Shown here piece by piece: positions 7,292-14,363 of a stretch of DNA of 16,634 bases (the stretch's first letter is position 1; each line of letters begins with the position of its first letter). Made by a program: the position numbers and the translations under genes. This DNA is from JBEGQX01 sp041180805. Lineage in GTDB: Bacteria > Planctomycetota > Planctomycetia > Gemmatales > Gemmataceae. The notes below the pieces were generated by a model. That model had not been told where the DNA came from. It searched no databases and saw nothing but the letters and a program-made list of their open reading frames with translations. The DNA lies in NCBI GenBank assembly GCA_041180805.1, contig JBEGQX010000205.1:1-16634 (forward strand), written 5' to 3'.

Positions 7292-7756
7292 CTAGTTCAC
7301 CCAGGTGGTTCCCATCTCCTTGGGGGTAACCGGCCTGCGAGTTTCCAGAGGATCAGCCTGATACCTCCAGGAATTCAGCGGATCCTCCGCATGCAATTCC
7401 AAAAGAAACCACGCAAGTTGTTCATCGGTCACAAAAGGTATCGCAATCAGGCCCTCAATGGGTGAGACAAGATAAATTCCCATCTCCTCCAGTTCATCCA
7501 CATCCTGCTGGAATTTGGACTCCAATTGCTGTCGATCCACGGAAAGTTCCTGCATGCGGATGAAATCCATCCTGTCATGCCTGCCCTTTTTATGGTCGAT
7601 AATATCAAGTTGACGCTTGCAAGCTTGAGCTGCCAGATAATTTTCCCGAATGGACCGGGTAATTTCCTTCAGGTAAGGCAAAGCTTTCTTGGCCCGGTTG
7701 TAGGTCCAGACATCGACTTTCTTTTTGCCTTTTTTACCGTTGGGTTGGCGTCTCAT
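7292..7756 (-). CDS. DUF2203-like coiled-coil protein
   Basis: A 154-residue soluble protein of unknown function. The N-terminus is very basic (GKKGKKK), which might contact nucleic acid. Residues about 25-100 are charged and heptad-like, fitting a coiled coil. The C-terminal part resembles the DUF2203 pattern: DVDELEEMGIYL, GLIAIPF, a W-containing segment and an ending TRRPV. The match was made by eye and the LCWRLGE-like core of DUF2203 is degenerate here, so the name is tentative. GGGAGG lies about 9 nt before ATG 7756 and supports the start. It is a monocistronic minus-strand gene with its own terminator. Confidence 0.75.
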   Translation of the reverse strand: MRRQPNGKKGKKKVDVWTYNRAKKALPYLKEITRSIRENYLAAQACKRQLDIIDHKKGRHDRMDFIRMQELSVDRQQLESKFQQDVDELEEMGIYLVSPIEGLIAIPFVTDEQLAWFLLELHAEDPLNSWRYQADPLETRRPVTPKEMGTTWVN

Positions 7757-8038
7757 GGCGAAATCCCTCCCTTATAGTTAGGAAGAGAAAACGGCCGGAA
7801 CTTCCCCAATGGGTACCGTCTCCCAGAATACGCCGGAAGGTCAAGGCCAGCCCCGCCCATGCTATGCGCTACTCACGGAATTGGTTGGTTTCCCGGCAAG
7901 GTTCCGGACCAGCTCGGGTCACCAATCTTGGCCTTCTCTAATATTTTATTCGTAGTACATTTCAAAATGTTTAACCAAATTTTGAAAAATCTTTAAGATT
8001 TTCCAAGGGGCGTCTGTACAAACCAAAGAGGTAAGGCA
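7757..8038. other. 282-bp intergenic region between divergent genes, with AT-rich overlapping palindromes
   Basis: No coding sequence is supported here. The left two thirds are GC-rich and featureless by eye. At 7960-7987, TTTCAAAAT and ATTTTGAAA form a 9-bp inverted repeat with a 10-nt gap. Overlapping it, AAAATCTTTAAGATTTT (7986-8002) is an 8-bp palindrome around one base. Both lie 40-80 bp before the M50 protease start, so they could be operators or promoter elements. Confidence 0.4.
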
Positions 8039-8878
8039 TTGTTTTCCTCGATCCAAGTCGGAACTTATTTCGGCATAAGGCTTTTCATCCACCCCACATT
8101 CTGGCTGCTGCCATTGATGCTTTTGTTGGGTTTTTGGGGTCAGGCTTCTTTTTTTGAAATCGGCTTCGAATTATTGCTTTTGGCAATGGTTTTTGTCTGC
8201 GTGGTATTGCATGAATATGGCCATGCCCTTACCGCCCGTCTCTTTGGCATTAACACCCGGGATATTACCCTTTACCCCATTGGCGGGGTGGCACGGCTGG
8301 CCAGGCCCAGTGATATTCCCCATGAAGAATTGCTGATTTCTCTGGCTGGGCCCATGGTAAATCTCGTGATTATTCTTCTTTTGATCCCGGTATGGTTTTT
8401 GGAACCCCTGCCACAGGGAAGTCTTTTTTGGGAAGATTCGGTGGAGGCCCTTGGGGTTCGTGACCTTGTGGTGACATTTTTGCGTTTGTTGGCAATCTCC
8501 AATCTTGGAATCATGGTATTTAACCTTCTGCCTATTTTCCCGATGGATGGAGGCAGGGTGCTGCGTTCGTTGCTTGCGTTATTTCTGGGATTCGACCAAG
8601 CCACCCGGGTGGCGGTTATTCTTGGAAATATCGGGGCGGTTTTTCTGGGGTTTCTGGCTTTCTATCTCGGCAATCTTTTTCTGGTGGTCATGGGTTTCAT
8701 GGTGATTCTGGCAGGCAAGTATGAGATGTTCCGATTGAAAATGAAAAGGATGCAATCACAGCCAATTTCCACTCCCCACCAATCAGAAGCTTTTACCCAA
8801 TCTTCCTTGCAACAGGGAACGATGGTTTGGGATGCCGACCAGCAAAGATGGGTATTTTTGCCCAAGGATACCATGTAG
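8039..8878 (+). CDS. Site-2 protease family (M50) intramembrane metalloprotease
   Basis: A 279-residue integral membrane zinc protease. HEYGH (His58, Glu59, His62) is the HExxH zinc site in a membrane helix. The second signature, NLLPIFPMDGGRV (162-174, with Asp170 as third ligand), lies in a later helix. Several further hydrophobic segments fit the S2P core. There is no PDZ domain, and no CBS pair follows, unlike many S2Ps of this subgroup. The cytosolic tail (about 240-279) is polar. The likely role is cleavage of membrane-bound regulators, but no anti-sigma factor lies nearby. The start is TTG 8039, with GAGG (8028-8031) 7 nt upstream; no nearby ATG fits the first helix better. Confidence 0.92.
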   Translation: MFSSIQVGTYFGIRLFIHPTFWLLPLMLLLGFWGQASFFEIGFELLLLAMVFVCVVLHEYGHALTARLFGINTRDITLYPIGGVARLARPSDIPHEELLISLAGPMVNLVIILLLIPVWFLEPLPQGSLFWEDSVEALGVRDLVVTFLRLLAISNLGIMVFNLLPIFPMDGGRVLRSLLALFLGFDQATRVAVILGNIGAVFLGFLAFYLGNLFLVVMGFMVILAGKYEMFRLKMKRMQSQPISTPHQSEAFTQSSLQQGTMVWDADQQRWVFLPKDTM

Positions 8879-8894
8879 GAAAGTTTTCCAAGAC

Positions 8895-8917
8895 AGGGGT
8901 TTATCGCTACAACCCCT
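8895..8917. terminator. Hairpin after the M50 protease gene
   Basis: AGGGGTT (8895-8901) and AACCCCT (8911-8917) form a 7-bp stem with a 9-nt loop, 17 nt after the stop. There is no T-tract, so termination is uncertain. Confidence 0.35.
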
Positions 8918-9022
8918 ACCATCGGGCGGGACTCTGTGGATTGCAATAATTCCCTAATTCTGCCCGCCAAGTGGGCCACCTTTCTTAGCCGATGAAAAGA
9001 CTACGGTGATTTTTGGAGCAGG

Positions 9023-9877
9023 ATGCCCCAAAGTCTTGGAGTCAGGATGGCAAAGGCCCTTAAGTATTCCGCACAATCTATCTGGCGTAAGCTCAACCTG
9101 GCCATGGAGGAGTTCGGCGATTTCGCGTACTTCTCCTTCCAGTCGGTGATAACTCGTTCCATGCCATCCGCCTCTTTGATGTTACCTATCTGCTATAGGG
9201 TGGGTGTGCAAAGCGTGGCGGTGGTTTCCATCACGGGTATGTTTATTGGCATGGTGCTGGCGGTTCAGGCATACAGCCAGTTTCAGGCACTGGGGCTTGC
9301 CACACAATTGGGCCATATCATTAATGTTTCTGTGGTAAAAGAGTTGGGGCCTGTTCTGGCGGCGGTAATGCTGGCCGGGCGGGTTGGCGGTGCCATGGCA
9401 GCGGAAATTGCCACCATGAAAGTTACCGAACAAATCGAAGCTCTTCGGTGCCTGGGGGTTAACCCTTTGCATTACCTGGTTCTGCCGAGGTTTCTCGCTT
9501 GTGTGCTTCTCATACCGGCATTGACCACGCTTGCCAATTTCATGGGTGTATTTGGGGGCAGCATGGTTTGCACCCATATTTACAGCATCGATCCCTACCA
9601 TTACTGGCAGAATTCGAAAGGCCACATCTCGCTTTATGATGTGATCACGGGACTTATCAAGCCATTGTTTTTTGGTGCCGCCATCAGCCTGATATCGTGC
9701 CACAGGGGTATGAACGCCCGGGCGGGTGCAGAAGGTGTCGGCAGGGCCGCAACCAGCGCGTTTGTGCTTTCGTTTGTCAGTATTCTGGCTTTGGATTTCT
9801 TCATAGCTTTGTTCCTGAACGAACTTCATACCTATATCTGGCCAGGCCACGTTGCCAAGGCTTTTGGACCCAAGTGA
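9023..9877 (+). CDS. mlaE: MlaE-family ABC permease
   Basis: A 284-residue permease of the MlaE/YrbE family, which forms the membrane dimer of the MCE lipid transporter that moves phospholipids between inner and outer membranes. Characteristic pieces are visible: GMFIGMVLAVQAYSQF, ELGPVLAAVMLAGRVG, the coupling segment MKVTEQIEALRCLGVNP, and a C-terminal GAEGVGRAATSAFV block. Hydrophobic helices span most of the length after residue 50. Two starts are possible, ATG 9023 or ATG 9047; both have a GGAG-type site only about 5 nt upstream. The ATPase gene begins 16 nt after the stop and the MCE gene follows, giving a three-gene unit. No STAS-domain MlaB or soluble MlaC is present in the window. 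Confidence 0.93.
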   Translation: MPQSLGVRMAKALKYSAQSIWRKLNLAMEEFGDFAYFSFQSVITRSMPSASLMLPICYRVGVQSVAVVSITGMFIGMVLAVQAYSQFQALGLATQLGHIINVSVVKELGPVLAAVMLAGRVGGAMAAEIATMKVTEQIEALRCLGVNPLHYLVLPRFLACVLLIPALTTLANFMGVFGGSMVCTHIYSIDPYHYWQNSKGHISLYDVITGLIKPLFFGAAISLISCHRGMNARAGAEGVGRAATSAFVLSFVSILALDFFIALFLNELHTYIWPGHVAKAFGPK

Positions 9878-9893
9878 GGTACTTTTTAAACCC

Positions 9894-10718
9894 ATGAATC
9901 CGGCGGCGATACTGGAACTGGAAAATGTCTGCGTGGGTTTCACCCAGCATGATGTGCTTAGGAATATCAACCTGAATATTCCCAAGGGCCAGACATTGGC
10001 TGTGATTGGTGAAAGTGGTTGTGGCAAGACAGTGCTTTTGAAGTTGATTATCGGCCTCCTTTTTCCCAACCTGGGCTCGGTTCGTTTTGATGGCAGAGAT
10101 TGGTCCAAGTTGAACTCCACCGAGACAAACAAACAAAGGCTCAGGCTGGGTTTTCTGTTCCAAGGCGCGGCGCTGTTTGACAGCCTGAACATTTTTGACA
10201 ATGTGGCCTTCGGCCTGCGGTCCCACCAGCGTGGCACCGAGCAAGAAATCGAACAAATTGTGAAAAGGCGGGTGGCTGAGGTTGGATTGCGTGAGAATGT
10301 TCTGGGTAAGAAACCTGCGGAACTTTCAGGCGGAATGAAAAAAAGAATTGGCCTGGCCAGGGCTTTGGCCTTAAACCCCGAGGTTATGCTTTACGATGAG
10401 CCCACCACCGGGCTGGATCCCATTATGACCGATGTTATCAACGAATTGATTCTGCAAACTCGCAGGAATAACCCCGTTACCAGCATTATTGTCACTCATG
10501 AAATGCGAACGGTGGAAAAGTGCGCCGACAGAGTGGTGATGTTTTACCCTCTTGCCAGGCTCACTCCGGATGAACCACAGATTTTATTTGATGGCACCGT
10601 GCAGGAATTGCATGCCTGCCAGGATTCCAGGGTCAGCCATTTTGTGCGTGGAGAGTCCAAAGACCACCACACAGACGAAATAGCAGCGGCCGACAGCGAA
10701 GAGGATGGCGAATCATGA
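9894..10718 (+). CDS. mlaF: MlaF-type ABC ATPase
   Basis: A 274-residue ATPase that powers the adjacent MlaE permease. All ABC motifs are intact: Walker A GESGCGKT (39-46), Q-loop Gln90, signature LSGGM (144-148), Walker B VMLYDEP (164-170, catalytic Glu169) and the H-loop His202. The frame extends back to a TTG at 9852, inside mlaE. ATG 9894 gives the length and N-terminus usual for MlaF. Its nearest Shine-Dalgarno (GAGG, 9876-9879) is 14 nt away, which is far, so translation may depend on coupling to mlaE. The stop overlaps the MCE gene start as ATGA. Confidence 0.95.
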   Translation: MNPAAILELENVCVGFTQHDVLRNINLNIPKGQTLAVIGESGCGKTVLLKLIIGLLFPNLGSVRFDGRDWSKLNSTETNKQRLRLGFLFQGAALFDSLNIFDNVAFGLRSHQRGTEQEIEQIVKRRVAEVGLRENVLGKKPAELSGGMKKRIGLARALALNPEVMLYDEPTTGLDPIMTDVINELILQTRRNNPVTSIIVTHEMRTVEKCADRVVMFYPLARLTPDEPQILFDGTVQELHACQDSRVSHFVRGESKDHHTDEIAAADSEEDGES

Positions 10719-11995
10719 GCAATCAGACAATGAAGGTGCAGATTGGCATCCTGGTGCTGGGGGCACTACTGCTTCTTGGCACACTGATCATCATGTTTGG
10801 CAGCATTCCAGGCCTGTTTCGCTCCACCAATATGTACACGGTAAGCTTTAATGATGCCCCGGGTGTTTCCTCCGGTGCGCCTGTGCGCAGGTCAGGCGTT
10901 CGCATTGGCCAGGTGATGGATATCACCCTGAACGACAAGACTGGCAAAGTGCTTGTATTGATAGCCATCGAAAAGAGTTATCGCATTCGTAAGTATGAGC
11001 AACCCACGCTGATTACCGGGCTGCTGGGCAATGACAGCAGTATTGACCTTGTTCCCAAAGAGGGCAATATCACCGAGGAAGAACGGGTAGAGATTCCAAT
11101 AAACACGGAAATTGCCGGCATCCGCGCAGCCAATGTTGCCAGCCTTTTAAACAAGGCTTCAGACATTGTGCCCACCACCCAGGAAATCATGGTGGAGATG
11201 AGTAAATCCTTCCAGCGGCTGGAAAAGCTTGCCCCTGAAGTGGATGCAACCCTGAAGGAATTCAAGCAGGCAGCCAAGGGCGTGAACGAGCTGTTTCCAG
11301 AGCTGAAAAAGACCATGGATGAATATGCCTCGGTGGCAAGGCAATACAACCGAATCGGTGAAAGGGTGGACCTGCTTATCCAAGCCAACCAGGACAAGGT
11401 CATCAAGCTGATCGACCAAGCCTCAGAAGACCTGACTCGCCTGGGAAATTTCCTCAGCGAAGATAATCAGAAGCAGGTCAACGCCATTGTGAAGAACCTG
11501 CGCAAGGGTTCGGAGAATATTGACCAGATGGCGAAAAATGCCGATGAGACGCTCAAGGAACTTGCCTCGCTTGGCAAGAAGGTGAATGAATCCTTTCATG
11601 TGATTGAAGAGCTTGTCAGCGACCTTAAGAATCTGATCCAGCCTTTCTCGAAGCGCAGCGAGTCGCTGGCCAAAAGCCTGGATGAGGTGCTGGAAAAAAG
11701 TGCCAATACTTTGGTCGACATACGCGATATGGTTCGTGTGATTGGACAGGCGGATGGAACTTTCAAGCGATTTCTAACAGACCCCAGCATTTATAACAAC
11801 ATCGACAAGGCTGTATTTGCTGTTTCCAACCTGACCCCGCGCATCGACCAGATACTAAGGGATGTCGGGGTGTTCGCGGACAAACTTGCCCGCCACCCCG
11901 AAGCCCTGGGTATTGGCGGTGTGGTGCGCCCGGGCAGCGGCTTGAAGGATACCCCTGTTGGGCCAACGCCGGTCATTATTCCTTCCAACCGGTAA
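10715..11995 (+). CDS. mlaD: MlaD-family MCE-domain lipid transport protein with long coiled-coil tail
   Basis: A 426-residue protein with one N-terminal membrane helix (about 8-28) and an MCE domain (about 38-116, including SGVRIGQV and the LLGNDSSIDL stretch). A long charged helical region (about 140-345) follows, and the tail is proline-rich (GSGLKDTPVGPTPV). MCE rings bind lipids and form the periplasmic part of Mla transporters. Escherichia coli MlaD has about 180 residues, so this version resembles the longer MCE proteins whose C-terminal helices extend across the periplasm. It overlaps mlaF by ATGA. Function follows from the domain and the operon; the lipid carried is unknown. Confidence 0.93.
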   Translation: MSNQTMKVQIGILVLGALLLLGTLIIMFGSIPGLFRSTNMYTVSFNDAPGVSSGAPVRRSGVRIGQVMDITLNDKTGKVLVLIAIEKSYRIRKYEQPTLITGLLGNDSSIDLVPKEGNITEEERVEIPINTEIAGIRAANVASLLNKASDIVPTTQEIMVEMSKSFQRLEKLAPEVDATLKEFKQAAKGVNELFPELKKTMDEYASVARQYNRIGERVDLLIQANQDKVIKLIDQASEDLTRLGNFLSEDNQKQVNAIVKNLRKGSENIDQMAKNADETLKELASLGKKVNESFHVIEELVSDLKNLIQPFSKRSESLAKSLDEVLEKSANTLVDIRDMVRVIGQADGTFKRFLTDPSIYNNIDKAVFAVSNLTPRIDQILRDVGVFADKLARHPEALGIGGVVRPGSGLKDTPVGPTPVIIPSNR

Positions 11996-12002
11996 GGAAC
12001 CC

Positions 12003-12077
12003 TCCGGAAATTTTTGTCATTTCGCAGGTGGCTGTCGTATGATTGTGGTTCGTAATGTTCGGACCCATTCCGGAAAT
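12003..12077. promoter_or_regulatory. Direct repeat TCCGGAAAT flanking the arsR promoter, candidate ArsR operator
   Basis: TCCGGAAAT occurs at 12003-12011 and 12069-12077, on both sides of the predicted -35/-10. The second copy extends to the palindrome TTCCGGAA (12068-12075), just before the arsR start. ArsR proteins usually repress their own promoter, so these are candidate binding sites. Confidence 0.4.
12014..12043 (+). promoter_or_regulatory. Sigma70-type promoter of the arsR-aquaporin unit
   Basis: TTGTCA (12014-12019), an 18-nt spacer and TATGAT (12038-12043) give 5/6 matches to each consensus box. The predicted transcript starts near 12050, about 33 nt before the arsR start codon. 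Confidence 0.6.
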
Positions 12078-12082
12078 ACTGC

Positions 12083-12394
12083 ATGCTGCGTGATTTGCTT
12101 CAATCAGACGACTGTGCGGAAAAATTAAAGGCATTGGCGGATGCCGAGCGCCTGCGCATCATTCAATGTCTGCAGACAAATTCCATGCATGTGGGTGCCC
12201 TTGCTGAAAAGCTTGGCAGAGACATTGCGATCATATCACATCATCTTGGAATCCTCAGAGAAGCAGGGCTTGTGGAATCGACCCGCGAGGGAAAGTACCT
12301 GCGTTATGCGCTTTCAGAAAAAGTATCAAGTGAACCGGACAGCTTGAACCTTGGCTGCTGCAAGCTGGGAATCAAGCCTGGCAAAAGTTCTTGA
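12083..12394 (+). CDS. ArsR/SmtB-family metalloregulator with C-terminal vicinal Cys pair
   Basis: A 103-residue winged-helix repressor. The HTH spans about residues 35-62 (VGALAEKLG, then the recognition helix IAIISHHLGILREAGLV) and the wing is ESTREGKYLRYAL. The classical As(III) site CxC in the helix (ELCVCDL in E. coli ArsR) is missing; here the segment reads NSMHVGALA. Instead there is a Cys92-Cys93 pair near the C-terminus, plus Cys11 and Cys29. This recalls Acidithiobacillus ferrooxidans ArsR, where Cys95, Cys96 and Cys102 bind As(III). It probably represses itself and the aquaglyceroporin gene 41 nt downstream and releases on binding a trivalent metalloid or soft metal. The ligand is inferred, not shown. 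Confidence 0.9.
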   Translation: MLRDLLQSDDCAEKLKALADAERLRIIQCLQTNSMHVGALAEKLGRDIAIISHHLGILREAGLVESTREGKYLRYALSEKVSSEPDSLNLGCCKLGIKPGKSS

Positions 12395-12435
12395 AATCAT
12401 TCAAACAATTATTAGAATGTTTTCGGAGTACAATT

Positions 12436-13275
12436 ATGAAATCGTCAGCATTCCTGGCAGAACTAGTTGGCACCTTCCTTTTGGTGTTCTTTGGCTGCGG
12501 AGCGGTACATGCCGCGGTTCTAATGGGTGCCCAAAGCGGCCTTTGGCAGGTTGCCATCGTCTGGGGTCTTGTGATTGCCATCACGGTGTTTGCGCTTGGC
12601 AGGTTTTCCGGTGCACATCTTAACCCTGCAGTTTCCATTGCTTTGGCAGTTTGGGGCAAATTCCCAGCCCGGCAAATTGGAACTTATATCCTAGCCCAGG
12701 TGCTTGGGGCCTTTCTGGCAGCATGCGCATTATTTCAAATGTATTCTCCTTTCCTGGCCTTGGAAGAAAAAGCGCTGGGGGTGGAGCGTGGTAAACCCGG
12801 AAGCGAACTTACAGCCATGTGCTATGGGGAATATTACCCCGCACCCGGTCGCATGAAAGCACTGATTTCTGCGGATAAAAAGAACCTTTCTCAAGTCCAC
12901 CAAGAGCACTTCTCGTTGTTTGGAATGGGAGGTGCATTTTTTGCCGAGGTAATCGGCACAGCCATTCTAGCCCTGGTAATTTTTGCTGTTACGGATTCCA
13001 AAAACAATTCCGAGGGTGTTAAGGCAATGGCCCCGGTTTTGATCGGCTTAACCGTGGCAATACTGATTTCTGTCATAGCCCCGCTTACGCAGGCCTGTTT
13101 CAATCCGGCCCGTGACTTTGGGCCGCGCCTGTTTGCATGGATTGCCGGCTGGGGTTCAGTTGCCATACCCGGGCCCAATGGCATTGGTTTCCTTACCGTT
13201 TACATAATTGCGCCAATTGTTGGTGCAATTGCCGGAGGTGGAATCTATCAAAAAGTTTTTGCAGCCAACGATTGA
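12436..13275 (+). CDS. Aquaglyceroporin (MIP family), GlpF/AqpS-like
   Basis: A 279-residue channel of the inner membrane. Both NPA boxes are intact: GAHLNPAVS (first NPA 63-65) and CFNPARDFGPR (second NPA 223-225, filter Arg226). The Asp after NPAR marks the glycerol-facilitator type rather than a strict water channel. Loop C (about 105-165) is long and polar. No glycerol kinase gene is nearby, but an ArsR gene lies directly upstream. In Sinorhizobium meliloti the arsR-aqpS arrangement serves arsenite exit, so metalloid or organoarsenical passage is a reasonable inference; glycerol or another small solute remains possible. The longest frame begins at TTG 12391, but ATG 12436 has GGAG 8 nt upstream and leads straight into the first helix. 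Confidence 0.93.
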   Translation: MKSSAFLAELVGTFLLVFFGCGAVHAAVLMGAQSGLWQVAIVWGLVIAITVFALGRFSGAHLNPAVSIALAVWGKFPARQIGTYILAQVLGAFLAACALFQMYSPFLALEEKALGVERGKPGSELTAMCYGEYYPAPGRMKALISADKKNLSQVHQEHFSLFGMGGAFFAEVIGTAILALVIFAVTDSKNNSEGVKAMAPVLIGLTVAILISVIAPLTQACFNPARDFGPRLFAWIAGWGSVAIPGPNGIGFLTVYIIAPIVGAIAGGGIYQKVFAAND

Positions 13276-13291
13276 CAACCTTTTGCTTGTT

Positions 13292-13309
13292 CTTTGTGGG
13301 ACTACAAAG
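13292..13309 (+). terminator. Weak hairpin after the aquaporin gene
   Basis: CTTTGT and ACAAAG form a 6-bp AU-rich stem with a 6-nt loop, 17 nt after the stop, followed by GATTTTC. It is a possible but weak terminator. Confidence 0.3.
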
Positions 13310-13491
13310 GATTTTCAAAAAAACCTCTAACAATTTAAGCTTTGATCCAAGAATAGTACACCCAATGGTTCCAGGAGATCTTAAAACAAGACGCAGAGTA
13401 TACTTCGAATGAGAAAAAGCAGGCCAATAGATGAAAGAACAAAACAGCTTCTAAAGACAAGCGAAAACTGCGAATCAGGTCAAAACAGCTA

Positions 13492-13520
13492 TTGAAGAAA
13501 ACGCTCTATTAGAGTATAAT
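13492..13520 (+). promoter_or_regulatory. Near-consensus promoter in front of the tRNA-like sequence
   Basis: TTGAAG (13492-13497), a 17-nt spacer and a perfect TATAAT (13515-13520). The predicted start near 13527 is about 7 nt before the tRNA-like sequence. The surrounding DNA is AT-rich, so chance occurrence is possible, but the spacing is ideal. Confidence 0.6.
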
Positions 13521-13533
13521 ATAATAAATGAAT

Positions 13534-13604
13534 TGAGAAATAGTTTAATCGTAGAACTGCCGTCTCTAAAGCGGCTGATGAGGGTTCGATTCCTTCTTTC
13601 CGTG
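13534..13604 (+). tRNA. tRNA-like sequence with anticodon CUA (amber-suppressor type), imperfect acceptor stem
   Basis: The core of a class I tRNA can be drawn in full. U8-A9 is followed by D stem GTTT/GAAC with a short 7-nt loop, then anticodon stem GCCGT/GCGGC around the loop CTCTAAA, so positions 34-36 read CUA. A 4-nt variable loop follows. The T arm GAGGG/CCTTC encloses TTCGATT and position 73 is G. CCA is not encoded. Weak points are that only 4 of 7 acceptor pairs form (GAAA with TTTC, inner half) and that the D loop has one G instead of GG. It could be a divergent suppressor tRNA of a mobile element, a decayed tRNA, or a tRNA end rearranged by integration. A strong promoter lies just upstream. 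Confidence 0.5.
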
Positions 13605-13647
13605 GTAGGTGCAAAATGCTTGAATTTTCAAAACCGGGGTAACGGCC

Positions 13648-14127
13648 ATGAGCAGACTACCTGTCGTGATCCGGCACAACTTCACGCCGGAGGACTTTAT
13701 GTGGCTCTGGGCCAAGTACGTCGTCGGCTTCAACGAGAAGTACCACTGCACTAATTGCCTACGTGGCCGATACTCAAATCGATTTAGCAAAGCGCGTAAC
13801 CCTCAACTAGCTGAGCAGCAAGAAATCACTTTCGATGAGCACAGCGGCCATGATGCGATCTACATCTGCGGTGTTGCAAGGAAGGGTTACAGTGTGAAGA
13901 AGAACTACGAACACAACGTGCATTTAGCGATCAAGCCGACGCCTGTGAGTACTTCACGCTTTCAGTTCGAAAACTGGACAGTCGAGGTTCAGAACGGCGT
14001 CGTTCTTCCGATTTCAGGCCCCGAAGCGCTCCGTCCTGGTCTCAAAGATCTGCCTCACGCATACACAACATGTCGCATCTTTCGGTGGGCGGCCGGTTTC
14101 TACCCTGCCAACGAGCAGCGGACGTAA
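13648..14127 (+). CDS. Unrecognised 159-residue protein in an accessory region
   Basis: I do not recognise this protein. It is soluble and has no signal peptide or membrane segment. It is rich in aromatic and basic residues (MWLWAKYVVGF, the YHCTNCLRGRYSNRF stretch) and contains one CxxC pair (HCTNC, about residues 33-37) that might bind metal if paired with other ligands. A second half with FQFENWTVEVQNGVVLP looks like beta strands. The start ATG 13648 has only a weak G-rich upstream site; a TGA precedes it in frame at 13621. Its third-position usage and GC content look unlike the flanking genes, and it follows a tRNA-like sequence, so transfer by a phage or island is likely. It could be noncoding, but an open frame of this length with a varied composition favours a real gene. 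Confidence 0.6.
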   Translation: MSRLPVVIRHNFTPEDFMWLWAKYVVGFNEKYHCTNCLRGRYSNRFSKARNPQLAEQQEITFDEHSGHDAIYICGVARKGYSVKKNYEHNVHLAIKPTPVSTSRFQFENWTVEVQNGVVLPISGPEALRPGLKDLPHAYTTCRIFRWAAGFYPANEQRT

Positions 14128-14236
14128 TCGACGCGACCCCTCAAAGGGTCTTGGAGAACGGAGCATTGACGTCCTCCCCGTGTCTTGATTCATCCGGGAT
14201 GTTAGGTTTTTAGACCAATTACCCAATGAAGTGTTT

Positions 14237-14302
14237 ATGTCTTTATTGATGGTAATAACAGCTTTTTTATTCACATTGTTTCCTATTGAAGAAAGCAAGT
14301 AG
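14237..14302 (+). CDS. Tiny hydrophobic ORF (21 residues)
   Basis: ATG to TAG, encoding a single membrane-like segment (LLMVITAFLFTLFP) followed by a short charged end IEESK. It has no clear Shine-Dalgarno site. The next tiny ORF starts one base after its TAG. It may be a real micropeptide or a chance reading of AT-rich DNA. Confidence 0.2.
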   Translation: MSLLMVITAFLFTLFPIEESK

Positions 14303-14303
14303 C

Positions 14304-14363
14304 ATGAATAAAATTGCTTTCATTTTGTTTTTATTCGTTGGTTGTTCCTATAAAAAAGCCTGA
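14304..14363 (+). CDS. Tiny lipoprotein-like ORF (19 residues)
   Basis: It encodes MNKIAFILFLFVGCSYKKA, a textbook lipoprotein signal: Lys near the start, a hydrophobic core and a lipobox-like FVGC. The ORF stops 5 residues after the Cys. This is either a decayed lipoprotein gene cut short by TGA, or a minimal lipopeptide. GAAAG about 10 nt upstream is a weak ribosome site. Confidence 0.35.
   Translation: MNKIAFILFLFVGCSYKKA

Noticed and set aside
9182..10237. 351-codon minus frame opposite mlaE/mlaF
   Set aside because: It spans the junction of two conserved plus-strand genes and has no domain of its own.
13534..13604. Pyrrolysine tRNA, because of the CUCUAAA anticodon loop
   Set aside because: It has two bases between acceptor and D stems, a 5-bp anticodon stem, a 4-nt variable loop and a normal TTC T-loop, unlike PylT. 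No pyl genes are present.
14166..14180. TTGACGTCCTCCCCG, resembling IS200/IS605-type element ends
   Set aside because: The match is short, the expected following hairpin is poor, and no tnpA/tnpB is adjacent.
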